This document shows, one piece after another, positions 8,066 through 16,693 of a stretch of DNA of 64,000 nt. This DNA comes from UBA3006 sp031401235 (GTDB taxonomy: Bacteria; Actinomycetota; Acidimicrobiia; Acidimicrobiales; Ilumatobacteraceae). The notes beneath the pieces were generated by a model that saw only the letters and a program-made list of their open reading frames with translations, was not told where the DNA came from and made no database searches. Numbering within the stretch: the first letter of the stretch is position 1; each line of letters opens with the position of its first letter. Location of the stretch: contig JANNRJ010000018.1 of the NCBI GenBank assembly GCA_031401235.1, forward strand, positions 1-64,000. The letters are read 5' to 3'. Position numbers and translations under genes: made by a program.

Positions 8066-8781
8066 TACAACATCTTTTCATGATCGTTAGAAATTACGTA
8101 GGCAGAATCATCAGATAGGCCACGAATGCGAACACCGGGTTGCAACAGCACTTTCAATGACTCCCGCTGCCGACTGCGCCACAAGACGGCCTCACTTCGG
8201 TCAGTACGGCGAAGAGATTCAATGTCGTGGGGTGTCGGCACCTCAACATCGCCCCCATTGGCAACTACAGATGTCCCCGCTTGCGGTTCGCCGGTTGCCG
8301 AGACATTCCACTTTACGTAGAGCCTGTCGCTGCGGTCACCAGCATTTAACGGATCTGTCCACTCACCGTAGAAGTTTTCGTGGTATGACACCACCTGAGC
8401 GCCGAGTTTGACCAGGTTGAACCAAGCATTTCGTCGCACCAATGGGTCAAATGTCCATCCGATCGCTTGGTACCCATGTGACTGCGCCCAAAACCACTGA
8501 TGCCGCTTCAATTGCGCACCAATTCCAGACCCGGCATGAGCACGTGAAACTCCCGTGACATGTGAATGCAAGGTCCCATTATTAGAGGCCAGCCCGAACG
8601 AGGCACCGACAACCTCACCATTGAGACGAGCCAGCGAAGAGTATCCGCCGCTATGTAAAGCCGCGACGATTACTTCCGAGGGGACCATGTTCGTTATTTC
8701 CCAGACTTCATCAAATAACGCCGATGCTTTGTCCGCCTCGGCAGGAGTCACGACCAATTGGACATCAATATTTCCCGACAT
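8065..8781 (-). CDS. GNAT-family acyltransferase (COG3375-like), partner of the racemase
   Basis: A 238-residue protein with a GNAT core: the acyl-CoA binding motif A region is SRAHAGSGIGAQLKRHQ, followed by YQAIGWTFDPLVRRNAWFNL, a sequence typical of the acyltransferases found beside N-acylamino acid racemases. In characterised Geobacillus/Deinococcus-type systems such enzymes succinylate D-amino acids before racemisation, and a deacylase releases the L-form. No M20-type deacylase is seen here. It is the first gene of a two-gene operon, starting 36 bases from the divergent upp gene. Confidence 0.75.
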   Translation of the reverse strand: MSGNIDVQLVVTPAEADKASALFDEVWEITNMVPSEVIVAALHSGGYSSLARLNGEVVGASFGLASNNGTLHSHVTGVSRAHAGSGIGAQLKRHQWFWAQSHGYQAIGWTFDPLVRRNAWFNLVKLGAQVVSYHENFYGEWTDPLNAGDRSDRLYVKWNVSATGEPQAGTSVVANGGDVEVPTPHDIESLRRTDRSEAVLWRSRQRESLKVLLQPGVRIRGLSDDSAYVISNDHEKML

Positions 8782-8817
8782 TGGTGCTCACGCTACCAAT
8801 AGGCAAAGATAGGGACT

Positions 8818-9453
8818 ATGGCCGTACACGTCACCATCATTGATCATCCCATTGCCGCTGAGGCCCTCACCCACCTGCGCGACATCAATACGTCGAATCA
8901 ATTCTTTCGCGCCGAGATGCGGCGATTGTCGCTCATAGTTGTGGCTGAAGCGGCGCGAGCACTACCTGTCACAAAAGTTCGCGTCACCACTCCATTGGCT
9001 GAAACTAGCGGTGCGAGAATCTCTCACCGACCGGTGCTTGTCCCAATTCTTCGAGCGGGTTTGGGTATGTTGCCAGCGGCTATGGAATTACTGCCCGACG
9101 CCGACATTGCTGTCGTTGGAGTTCAACGCGACGAACAAACTCACGCTCCAAGTGAATACGTTGCAAAATTGCCATCACGATTAGATGGTCGATATTGCAT
9201 CGTGCTTGATCCGATGCTTGCTACGGGAGGTTCATTGGAGCATGGTTGCCGGTTACTCGCTAATCGAGGGGCTCCCCAACCAATCATCATTGCTTGCGTA
9301 CTCGCGGCTCCCGAAGGTATCGAATTCTTGAAAAAGTCAGGGATGGATCTGCACATCGTCACCGCTTCAGTTGATGAGCGCCTCAACGAACATGCATTTA
9401 TCGTGCCGGGTCTCGGTGATGCGGGTGATCGTCAATTCGGTCCACCGAACTAG
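8818..9453 (+). CDS. upp: Uracil phosphoribosyltransferase
   Basis: A 211-residue enzyme of normal family length that makes UMP from uracil and PRPP. The PRPP-binding region is DPMLATGGSLEHG, the uracil-site tail is GLGDAGDRQFG near the C-terminus, and the conserved PILRAGLGM lies around residue 77. The ATG at 8818 gives the usual N-terminus. The gene is divergent from the GNAT gene and its end faces the phosphofructokinase gene 12 bases away. It is a stand-alone pyrimidine salvage gene here. Confidence 0.95.
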   Translation: MAVHVTIIDHPIAAEALTHLRDINTSNQFFRAEMRRLSLIVVAEAARALPVTKVRVTTPLAETSGARISHRPVLVPILRAGLGMLPAAMELLPDADIAVVGVQRDEQTHAPSEYVAKLPSRLDGRYCIVLDPMLATGGSLEHGCRLLANRGAPQPIIIACVLAAPEGIEFLKKSGMDLHIVTASVDERLNEHAFIVPGLGDAGDRQFGPPN

Positions 9454-9465
9454 AAACGAATTGCG

Positions 9466-10500
9466 CTAACCAAAAAATGTGGCGGCGACATCATCGAACA
9501 AGTCAAGGTCGACTGTTCGTGTTTTGCCTTGGGTGACAATCATCGACTCACGCTCGATCTTGCCGCAACGCAGTACGACCATGTCACCAAACGCTTGATC
9601 ATGAGCGGCATCAACCGCGGCCAAACCAAATCGTGTTGACAACACTCGGTCATATGCACACGGAGTTCCTCCACGCTGAATATGACCTAATTGCACCACT
9701 CGCGATTCGTAGCCTGTTCGCGTGGATAATTCTGGACCAACTATGTGAGCGATGTCGCCAAGCAATTCGTGTCCATACTGATCTAGTTTGCGCGTTGGCA
9801 CCACAAGTGTTCCAGCAATCGGTAACGCCCCTTCGGCGACGACTACTACGGATGCGTATCTGCCACGAGCATGTCGACGTGACACAATTTTTGAAAGTTC
9901 ATCGATATCAAATGGCACTTCTGGAATCACAATTGCAGTCGCCCCTCCAGCAATTCCGGCGTACATAGCGATCCAGCCCGCATCGCGACCCATCACTTCG
10001 ACGACCATGACTCGATCATGGCTTTCCGCCGTGGTATGCAATCGATCGATGGCATCCGTTGCTATTTGTACCGCCGTCTGAAATCCAAAAGTTGAGTCTG
10101 TGCCGACCACATCGTTATCAATCGTTTTTGGCACTCCGATTACAGGTAGTCCATGTTGCTGGTGCAAGATTGAAGCCACGGTGAGCGACCCATTGCCACC
10201 GATGACGATGAGAGCGTCAATGTCAAGGGCGACCATCGCGGCTTGGACGCGATCCACCCCGTCGGGAGTATCAAGTGGACTGCCCCGACGAGTCCCAAGG
10301 ATGGTTCCACCTTTTGGAAGTAGACCCCGTACCAATGACATGTTGAGTTCGGTATATCTCTGTTCCATGACACCGTCCCACGAGTCATAAAATCCAATCA
10401 CGGAATCACCAAATCGTGATTCTGCCTTGCGCGTGATCGCGCGAATGACCGCATTAAGTCCGGGGCAGTCACCACCACCTGTAAGGACAGCGAGACGCAT
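9466..10500 (-). CDS. pfkA: 6-phosphofructokinase, group III-like
   Basis: Phosphorylates fructose 6-phosphate. The ATG at 10500 gives MRLAVLTGGGDCPGLN, the family N-terminus. Other marks are the F6P motif PKTIDNDVVGTD, the segment MGRDAGWIA and the C-terminal RGGTPCAYDR. The phosphoryl-donor site reads GGNGS at 101-105 and PKTID with Lys125. Gly104 is the residue of ATP-using enzymes, whereas the Lys next to TID is shared with PPi-using enzymes; this mixture is typical of actinobacterial group III. Asn at position 103, instead of Asp or Glu, is unusual. ATP is the more likely donor but PPi is not excluded. Confidence 0.85.
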   Translation of the reverse strand: MRLAVLTGGGDCPGLNAVIRAITRKAESRFGDSVIGFYDSWDGVMEQRYTELNMSLVRGLLPKGGTILGTRRGSPLDTPDGVDRVQAAMVALDIDALIVIGGNGSLTVASILHQQHGLPVIGVPKTIDNDVVGTDSTFGFQTAVQIATDAIDRLHTTAESHDRVMVVEVMGRDAGWIAMYAGIAGGATAIVIPEVPFDIDELSKIVSRRHARGRYASVVVVAEGALPIAGTLVVPTRKLDQYGHELLGDIAHIVGPELSTRTGYESRVVQLGHIQRGGTPCAYDRVLSTRFGLAAVDAAHDQAFGDMVVLRCGKIERESMIVTQGKTRTVDLDLFDDVAATFFG

Positions 10501-10583
10501 GTCATAAGGATACGGGGCTATGGCGAACGCTATTATCGGACAAAGGTCCGACATCACTGAAGAAAGACGTCTAAATTAGATAT

Positions 10584-10832
10584 ATGCCATCAAACATCAC
10601 CGAAGCGCAACTTAAACGCAATGTTAAAGGCATGCGTCTCCGACTGGCCGAAATGCTGTACGAACTTCGCCAGGATAAGGAACTCAGCCAGGCTCGACTA
10701 GCAGAAATCGCTGGCGTAGACCGCAAAACAATCAACCGCATTGAAAATGGTCACTTTTCACCGGCTCTAGACACAATCGTCCGGCTATCTACTGCACTTG
10801 GAGTCAAACCGTCAGAGCTACTCAAGGGTTAG
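10584..10832 (+). CDS. Small HTH (XRE-family) regulator
   Basis: An 82-residue protein made almost entirely of one Cro/C1-type helix-turn-helix: LSQARLAEIAGVDRKTINRIENG with the usual spacing, then a helix ending LGVKPSELL. About 30 residues precede the HTH (KRNVKGMRLRLAEMLYELRQ). No effector domain is present. It sits between phosphofructokinase (divergent) and the first ABC importer, 78 bases before the binding-protein start, so it could regulate that operon; there is no direct evidence. Confidence 0.8.
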   Translation: MPSNITEAQLKRNVKGMRLRLAEMLYELRQDKELSQARLAEIAGVDRKTINRIENGHFSPALDTIVRLSTALGVKPSELLKG

Positions 10833-10910
10833 ATTCTCACAAATCACTGGCGCGGATATAGGTTCTGAGACTACGGTTACATCCAATACGCCAAATTCAT
10901 AGGGGGATCC

Positions 10911-12578
10911 GTGTCAGAATTCGAAAAGCAAATTGACAATATTGTGTCAACACCGGGCGGACTGTCACGACGACGCTTTATTCAAGGTGTTGCAGCAGCC
11001 GGATTGGGAGCAGGTCTCCTCGGTCTCGCCGCATGCAGTAGCAATGATGATGTATCAAGCAGTACCACTGCTGGTACGGATACCACAATTGTGCCAGAAG
11101 TTGCCCAGGGTGGCACCCTTCGAGTTGCGGGTGGTAAACTTGCCGCGGCGCCAACACCGTTTACCACGGCCGACGAAGGCAGCTTACAAATTCTCTGCGC
11201 AGTAGGTGAGTACCTTGCCTGGGAAGACGACAAGGGTGAACTCGCTCCTCGTGTTGCCGAAAGTTGGAGCAGCAACGATGGTGGTCAAACTTGGACATAC
11301 GTGATCCGTCAGGGCATCACCTTCCACGATGGATCTCCCCTATCCGCCAACGACGTGGTGTGGACAATAACTAGCCACCTAAACCCAGACAATGCCTCAC
11401 AATCTGCGGGTAAGTTCGCTGGCATCTTGGAGGCCAATGGCGTCACCAAAATCGACGATAATACGGTGCAGTTCGCACTGCTTTCGGCGGTCGGTAGCTT
11501 TCCGAGCATCCTCAGTTCTACTAGCTATGGCTTGTTCATCTTCAAAGATGGCGAGAGCGGTGGCGAAGGCTGGCAGACCACGATGAACGGTTGCGGTCCA
11601 TGGGTGCTCGACAAATACACCGAAGGCGACCGCACCACCTTCACTCGCAACGACAACTATTGGGACTCGTCTCGCATCCCGTCGTTCGATTCTCTAGAAG
11701 TTATTCAATTTGAGTCAGCAGAGTCTGCATTAGCCCAGCTTGTTACCGGTCAGATTGATGCCGTAATTGGTGTCACCCCAGCCGTCGCTGCAACGGTTGA
11801 CCTCAGTCGGGCCGATTTGGTTCAGGTGGCGTCTTCTGGTCATTTAGCCGTGCACATGCGCAACGACTTTGGTCCGTTCCAAGACAAGCGCGTCCGTCAG
11901 GCCGCCGCCTTAACGCTTGCCCGTCAGGACTATGTGGATGGAGTGCTCAAGGGTTCGGGCATAGTTGCAAACGACAGCATTATGGACGCCTATCCAACCA
12001 AAGACACTTCGGTGCCACAGCGCGAGAAAGATTTGGAGAGGGCGAAAGCCCTCATGGCCGAAGCAGGAGTGGCTGACGGATTCGAAGTTGACTTGTCCAG
12101 CTTTGCTCGCGACGACATCAACTTGCTCGCGCCATTCCTACAATCCTCACTTGGTGAAATCGGTATCAAAGTCACCGTCAAGTTGGCCGACTCGTACTAC
12201 TCGCCACCGTGGACCGCACAGGAAGCCAAGCCGGTAGAGAACAACATCTGGCTCGAGTCCAACTTTGGTATCACTAACTGGGGACACCGCGGCTCACCAG
12301 CCGAAATTCTTACCCGTGCATTCAAGTCCACTGGTGACTGGAACGCTGCGCACTACAAGAGCGATGCTTTCGATGCGGCGGCTGACGAGTACATCTCGGC
12401 AACGACTGACGATGCACGCAGGTCGGCCAGCACGAAAATCCAAGAGCTTTGCTTGGAGGACACACCATATCTGTTCCTGTACTTCGGTACCCAGACAGCG
12501 GTTGTTCGTAAAGGCCTCGCAGGCTTTTATGCAAACGGCATGCAACAATTCGAATCTGCGGCCGCGCGCAACGTATAA
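10911..12578 (+). CDS. ABC transporter substrate-binding protein, family 5 (peptide/nickel type), Tat lipoprotein
   Basis: A 555-residue extracytoplasmic binding protein. The N-terminus carries a twin-arginine signal (SRRRFIQG) followed by a hydrophobic stretch and the lipobox LAAC (Cys about residue 42), so export folded through Tat and lipid anchoring are likely. The mature part has family 5 hallmarks such as WTYVIRQGITFHDGSPLSANDVVW and FTRNDNYWD. The GTG start has the strong ribosome site AGGGGGAT just upstream. It heads an operon with two permeases and a double ATPase; a hairpin terminator after it probably makes the binding protein more abundant than the membrane parts. The ligand (oligopeptide or other) is unknown. 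Confidence 0.85.
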   Translation: MSEFEKQIDNIVSTPGGLSRRRFIQGVAAAGLGAGLLGLAACSSNDDVSSSTTAGTDTTIVPEVAQGGTLRVAGGKLAAAPTPFTTADEGSLQILCAVGEYLAWEDDKGELAPRVAESWSSNDGGQTWTYVIRQGITFHDGSPLSANDVVWTITSHLNPDNASQSAGKFAGILEANGVTKIDDNTVQFALLSAVGSFPSILSSTSYGLFIFKDGESGGEGWQTTMNGCGPWVLDKYTEGDRTTFTRNDNYWDSSRIPSFDSLEVIQFESAESALAQLVTGQIDAVIGVTPAVAATVDLSRADLVQVASSGHLAVHMRNDFGPFQDKRVRQAAALTLARQDYVDGVLKGSGIVANDSIMDAYPTKDTSVPQREKDLERAKALMAEAGVADGFEVDLSSFARDDINLLAPFLQSSLGEIGIKVTVKLADSYYSPPWTAQEAKPVENNIWLESNFGITNWGHRGSPAEILTRAFKSTGDWNAAHYKSDAFDAAADEYISATTDDARRSASTKIQELCLEDTPYLFLYFGTQTAVVRKGLAGFYANGMQQFESAAARNV

Positions 12579-12594
12579 CAAGTATTGGTTTAAA

Positions 12595-12628
12595 TGCCGG
12601 TGCGCGAATGCGCACCGGCATTTTTATT
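12595..12628 (+). terminator. Intrinsic terminator between binding protein and permeases
   Basis: An 11-base perfect stem (12595-12605 with 12610-12620), loop GAAT, followed by five T and a T-rich tail. It lies 17 bases after the binding-protein stop and 84 bases before the next gene of the same transporter, so partial read-through would set expression ratios. Confidence 0.85.
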
Positions 12629-12711
12629 TCCCTCGCTGCAACTCATCGTGGTTCTGCAACTGATTTGCGTCGATTCCTCGCCTACATGAATAGACGCCTA
12701 GAGTATTTGCC

Positions 12712-13665
12712 GTGGGGGGCTACATATTAAGGCGAATTGCGCTTGCTCTGATTACGGTGCTCATTGTCACCGCGGCAATTTTTTTCATGACTCACATCCT
12801 CCCGGGCAATGCAGCCGAGCGAATCCTTGGCAACCTTGCCGAACGCGAAGCGGTATTAAAACTCGAGCTGAAGCTAGGCCTCGATAAGCCAATCGCGACA
12901 CAATATTGGCACTGGCTTAGCGACACACTTCGCGGCGACCTTGGTGACTCTGTGCAATTCAAAGTGCCTGTAACAAAAATTCTTCTACCCGCAATTGGTT
13001 ACTCGTTCCGTCTTGCGGCGATGGCTTTTTTGCTCACCATTCCTCTCAGTATTATTGCCGGAGTCGTGGCCGGCATCAATCGCGGTAAACCAGTCGACCG
13101 GGTTATCACGGTTGGTGGACTTTCGGCGGCGGTGGTACCCGAATTTGTGTGGGCCGTGCTGTTGGTGTTGGTGTTCGGCGTCAAACTGCGATGGCTTCCG
13201 GTCAATGCGTTTCCCGGCCAAGACGCAAGCCTGATTACCATCATCCACCACCTCATCCTTCCCTCGATCGCGCTGATATTGGTGTTGTTTGGCTATATAT
13301 CTCGTATCACGCGCGCGGGCGTTATCGAGGCATTCGATTCCGATTATGTGCGCACCGCATATCTCAAGGGTCTTACCCAGCGCGTCACCGTGTCGCGACA
13401 CATTCTGCGCAACGCATTGCTACCTACAATCGCCGTGGTTGCATCGCAAGTGCCATACCTCATTGGTGGGCTCGTGGCCGTTGAACGCGTGTTCAATTAT
13501 CCAGGCTACGGAACCCTGCTGCTTAAGGCAGTGCAATTTCGCGACTACCCCGTACTGCAAGCTGCGGTACTGATCGTGTCCGTCGTCATTGTGTCCGTGC
13601 AACTCATCGCCGACATCTTGTTCGCGGTCCTCAACCCGCGAATTCGACAGAGGATTGAAACGTGA
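12712..13665 (+). CDS. ABC transporter permease, DppB-like
   Basis: A 317-residue inner-membrane permease. The N-terminal helix MGGYILRRIALALITVLIVTA and the following HILPGNAAERILG are typical for the DppB/OppB class. Five or six further helices are visible. The cytoplasmic EAA-like loop is TRAGVIEAFDSDYVRTAYLKGLTQ, which contacts the ATPase. GTG at 12712 is the start giving the normal N-terminus. The stop overlaps the next permease start by four bases (GTGA). Confidence 0.9.
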   Translation: MGGYILRRIALALITVLIVTAAIFFMTHILPGNAAERILGNLAEREAVLKLELKLGLDKPIATQYWHWLSDTLRGDLGDSVQFKVPVTKILLPAIGYSFRLAAMAFLLTIPLSIIAGVVAGINRGKPVDRVITVGGLSAAVVPEFVWAVLLVLVFGVKLRWLPVNAFPGQDASLITIIHHLILPSIALILVLFGYISRITRAGVIEAFDSDYVRTAYLKGLTQRVTVSRHILRNALLPTIAVVASQVPYLIGGLVAVERVFNYPGYGTLLLKAVQFRDYPVLQAAVLIVSVVIVSVQLIADILFAVLNPRIRQRIET

Positions 13666-14540
13666 GTGACACGCCTGACCTTCGTCAATCTGGTCTAACC
13701 GAGCGCACCAGAGTGCGCCGAGAACGATTTACCCAATTGCGACGCAACAAAGCTTTCGTTGCCGGTTCGATCATCTTGGGCTTTTGGATACTGTGCGCTG
13801 TATTCGGCACCTTGCTAACTCCAAATGATTACACGGCAGTCAATGTCTTAGTCAGCGATAGGTCACCTTCTAGAGAGTTCTGGTTTGGCACCGACGGTTT
13901 GGGTCGGGACGTATTTGCTCGCGTAATTGCGGGCACCCGACCGATCATCATTATGGCGGCAGTTGCCACCATCCTCGGCACAGTCTTTGGTTCCATGCTT
14001 GGCCTTGTGACCGGCTACTTGAGGGGCACGTTCGATGTCATCACGATGCGCATCTTGGACGCTATCTCGGCCCTTCCCGTTTTGGTGATCGCCCTGCTCG
14101 CCTTGGCGGCAGTCGGCGGTTCGTCATCCACCATCACAGTGATCATCGTTGGATTTGTATTCACCCCGATCATTGCGCGAACTGTTCGAGCCGCAGTGCT
14201 TAACGAAGCCGAACTTGATTACGTGGCCGCCGCCAAACTGCGCACTGAACGTATGCCTCACATATTGCTAGTTGAGATTCTTCCCAACGTGTTGCCACCA
14301 ATCATTGTTGAATTCACAATTCGACTTGGATATGCCGTGTTTGCGATCGCCACCCTTTCGTTTCTAGGCGTGGGTGTTGAACTTGGCTCGCCAAACTGGG
14401 GCTCGCAGGTAGCAGAAAACTACACACGTATATATGGCAACATTTGGTGGTCAACCATTTTTCCGGCTGGCGCAATTGCAACCCTTGCTATTGCCATCAA
14501 CCTCATTGCCGATGGTGTCATGGAGGCATTCGAGCTGTGA
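13662..14540 (+). CDS. ABC transporter permease, DppC-like
   Basis: A 292-residue permease partner of the preceding gene. It has the DppC-type N-terminus with a basic segment, then FVAGSIILGFWILCAVFG, the periplasmic motif FWFGTDGLGRDVFARVI, and the EAA loop YVAAAKLRTERM. The C-terminus ends MEAFEL directly at the overlap (GTGA) with the ATPase gene. Start and stop overlaps on both sides show strict translational coupling of the transporter core. Confidence 0.9.
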   Translation: MSDTPDLRQSGLTERTRVRRERFTQLRRNKAFVAGSIILGFWILCAVFGTLLTPNDYTAVNVLVSDRSPSREFWFGTDGLGRDVFARVIAGTRPIIIMAAVATILGTVFGSMLGLVTGYLRGTFDVITMRILDAISALPVLVIALLALAAVGGSSSTITVIIVGFVFTPIIARTVRAAVLNEAELDYVAAAKLRTERMPHILLVEILPNVLPPIIVEFTIRLGYAVFAIATLSFLGVGVELGSPNWGSQVAENYTRIYGNIWWSTIFPAGAIATLAIAINLIADGVMEAFEL

Positions 14541-16570
14541 ATGAGCAACACCCGACACTCGAACTGCGACAACTGCAGGTTGCCTACCGCGTTCGCAGTT
14601 TTGATCGCGCGGTGTTGCGCGACGTGTCGCTCAGCATCGCTCCGGGCGAGTCGTATGGGTTGGTTGGTGAGTCGGGTTGCGGTAAATCCACTGCAGCGTT
14701 TGCCGCAATGCGATATCTGCCTCGCAACGGTGTCATTTCGGGCGGCTCAATTCACTTCGAGGGTCGCGACTTGACCAATGTGAGTTGGAAAGAGATCCGC
14801 AAGTTGCGCTCCAAAGCCATTTCTATGGTGTACCAAAATCCAATCACCGCCCTTAACCCCACAATTCGAATTGGTAATCAGGTGGCAGAGTCCTTCACAC
14901 TTCTTGGCCACAGCATGAGAGATGGCATCGATCTTGCCGAAAATGCGCTTCGCAAGGTGCAGATCGCCGACCCGCAGGTCGTGATGCGTCGCTACCCGCA
15001 TCAACTTTCAGGCGGCATGGCTCAGCGAGTAGTCATCGCGATGGCACTCGCATCCAATCCTCGACTACTGGTGTTGGACGAGCCAACTACCGGACTAGAT
15101 GCCACCGTGGAAGCGGAAGTACTCGATTTAGTTCGAACACTACGTAAAGAAACTGGTACGTCGGTGCTTTTCATCAGCCACAATCTCGGCGTGATTCGCG
15201 CAATGTGCGACCGAGTCGGAGTTCTGTATGCCGGCACAATCGTGGAAGAAGGCGAAACGCATACAATTCTCTCCAACCCCAGTCATCCATACACGGTCGG
15301 ATTGCTTCGCTGTATTCCAAAGGGCGGTTTACAGAAGCGTCAACATCGGCTCGACACAATTCCCGGTGCACCACCGACACTTGGATCGAAATTGCCGGGT
15401 TGCGTATTTGTCGATCGGTGCTCACTTGCTGAAGATATTTGTCGACTAGAACCTCCGCCATTGTTTGATCTAGGTGACGGGCATTTCAGCCGTTGCTATT
15501 TCCACGAACGAGCAGTCAATTTGCCACGTAGTAGTGAAGGTACAAATAGCGCTCCACGCGCAAATAATTTTGTTGCTAATACCAATTCCCCATTGCTTCA
15601 ATTAGATCATGTAACTAAAACATTTAAGCAGGATGGCAACGACATCCGGGTGCTCACGGATATTGCACTCCACTTATCCACTGGTGAAACACTTGGACTC
15701 GTAGGTGAATCTGGTTCGGGAAAAACAACCCTTGCGCGACTAGTGCTCGGCCTGACTAATCCCGATGTTGGCAGCACCATTTCCCTGGAGGGAAATCCGC
15801 TTGGGGCCACACTTGCCGAACGCAACGCCTACGAAGTCGGATCTGTGCAAATCGTTTTCCAAAACCCAGACTCGGCTCTTAATCGACGCCACTCGGTGAC
15901 TCGCATCGTTTCACGCGCTGTCGAAAAGCTTGCCGGAGTGTCAAAAAATGCGTCTGACGAACGCGCTCGAGTGTTGCTTACCGATATGAGTGTGGATCCA
16001 CTTCTCCATAGCGTAAATCCGTCTAAACTCTCCGGAGGACTCAAGCAACGAGTCGCAATCGCCCGATCCTTTGCCGGCAATCCCAAACTTGTGGTCTGTG
16101 ACGAACCGACTTCAGCGTTGGACGTTTCGGTTCAAGCCACAATTCTCAACTTGCTCGCCGATCTGCAGGCAAATGAAAACGTGAGCTATCTATTCATTTC
16201 CCATGACCTGGGCGTTGTCCGTTACCTGGCAGATCGGATTGCCGTGCTCTACCTTGGTCGAATTATGGAACTTGGTACAGCCGAAACTGTCTTTAATGGC
16301 CCCCATCATCCATATACCGAGGCGCTCGTATCATCGATTCCGGCGATCGACGGCAGTGATCGTCAACGAATTCGTCTCGGCGGTGAGATCCCCAGCCCAG
16401 CCCATCCGCCGACTGGTTGTGTTCTCAACCCGCGCTGCCCGCGGATGGTCGGAAGCGGAGTCGAACAGCTGTGCACCAGCCAAGAACCAGATCTTCTGGA
16501 AGTTGAACCAGGACACTTCATGCGCTGTCACATACCGGTCGAAAAATTGCGTGAAATTCAACGCTGTTAG
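14537..16570 (+). CDS. Fused double ATPase of a peptide-type ABC importer (DppD-DppF fusion)
   Basis: A 677-residue protein with two complete nucleotide-binding domains. First half: Walker A GESGCGKST, signature LSGGMAQRV, Walker B LLVLDEPTTGLD, H-loop SHNLG, and a DppD-type C-terminal tail (GCVFVDRC with clustered Cys). Second half: Walker A GESGSGKTT, signature LSGGLKQRV, Walker B LVVCDEPTSALD, SHDLG, and another tail GCVLNPRCPR. These Cys-rich tails in dipeptide-type ATPases can bind an Fe-S cluster. The start is the GTG at 14537 within the permease stop; the longer frame upstream lies inside the permease gene. The second importer downstream has separate ATPases instead. Confidence 0.9.
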   Translation: MNEQHPTLELRQLQVAYRVRSFDRAVLRDVSLSIAPGESYGLVGESGCGKSTAAFAAMRYLPRNGVISGGSIHFEGRDLTNVSWKEIRKLRSKAISMVYQNPITALNPTIRIGNQVAESFTLLGHSMRDGIDLAENALRKVQIADPQVVMRRYPHQLSGGMAQRVVIAMALASNPRLLVLDEPTTGLDATVEAEVLDLVRTLRKETGTSVLFISHNLGVIRAMCDRVGVLYAGTIVEEGETHTILSNPSHPYTVGLLRCIPKGGLQKRQHRLDTIPGAPPTLGSKLPGCVFVDRCSLAEDICRLEPPPLFDLGDGHFSRCYFHERAVNLPRSSEGTNSAPRANNFVANTNSPLLQLDHVTKTFKQDGNDIRVLTDIALHLSTGETLGLVGESGSGKTTLARLVLGLTNPDVGSTISLEGNPLGATLAERNAYEVGSVQIVFQNPDSALNRRHSVTRIVSRAVEKLAGVSKNASDERARVLLTDMSVDPLLHSVNPSKLSGGLKQRVAIARSFAGNPKLVVCDEPTSALDVSVQATILNLLADLQANENVSYLFISHDLGVVRYLADRIAVLYLGRIMELGTAETVFNGPHHPYTEALVSSIPAIDGSDRQRIRLGGEIPSPAHPPTGCVLNPRCPRMVGSGVEQLCTSQEPDLLEVEPGHFMRCHIPVEKLREIQRC

Positions 16571-16693
16571 GTATCACTAACTCCAGCATTTAGCCCACCC
16601 GACTTGATCCCGCACTTCAACAGGCTTAATGTCGTAATTAATTAACTGGTTGATATCTAACTGATATCCACCTCGGATGGTTGGAGGAACGAA

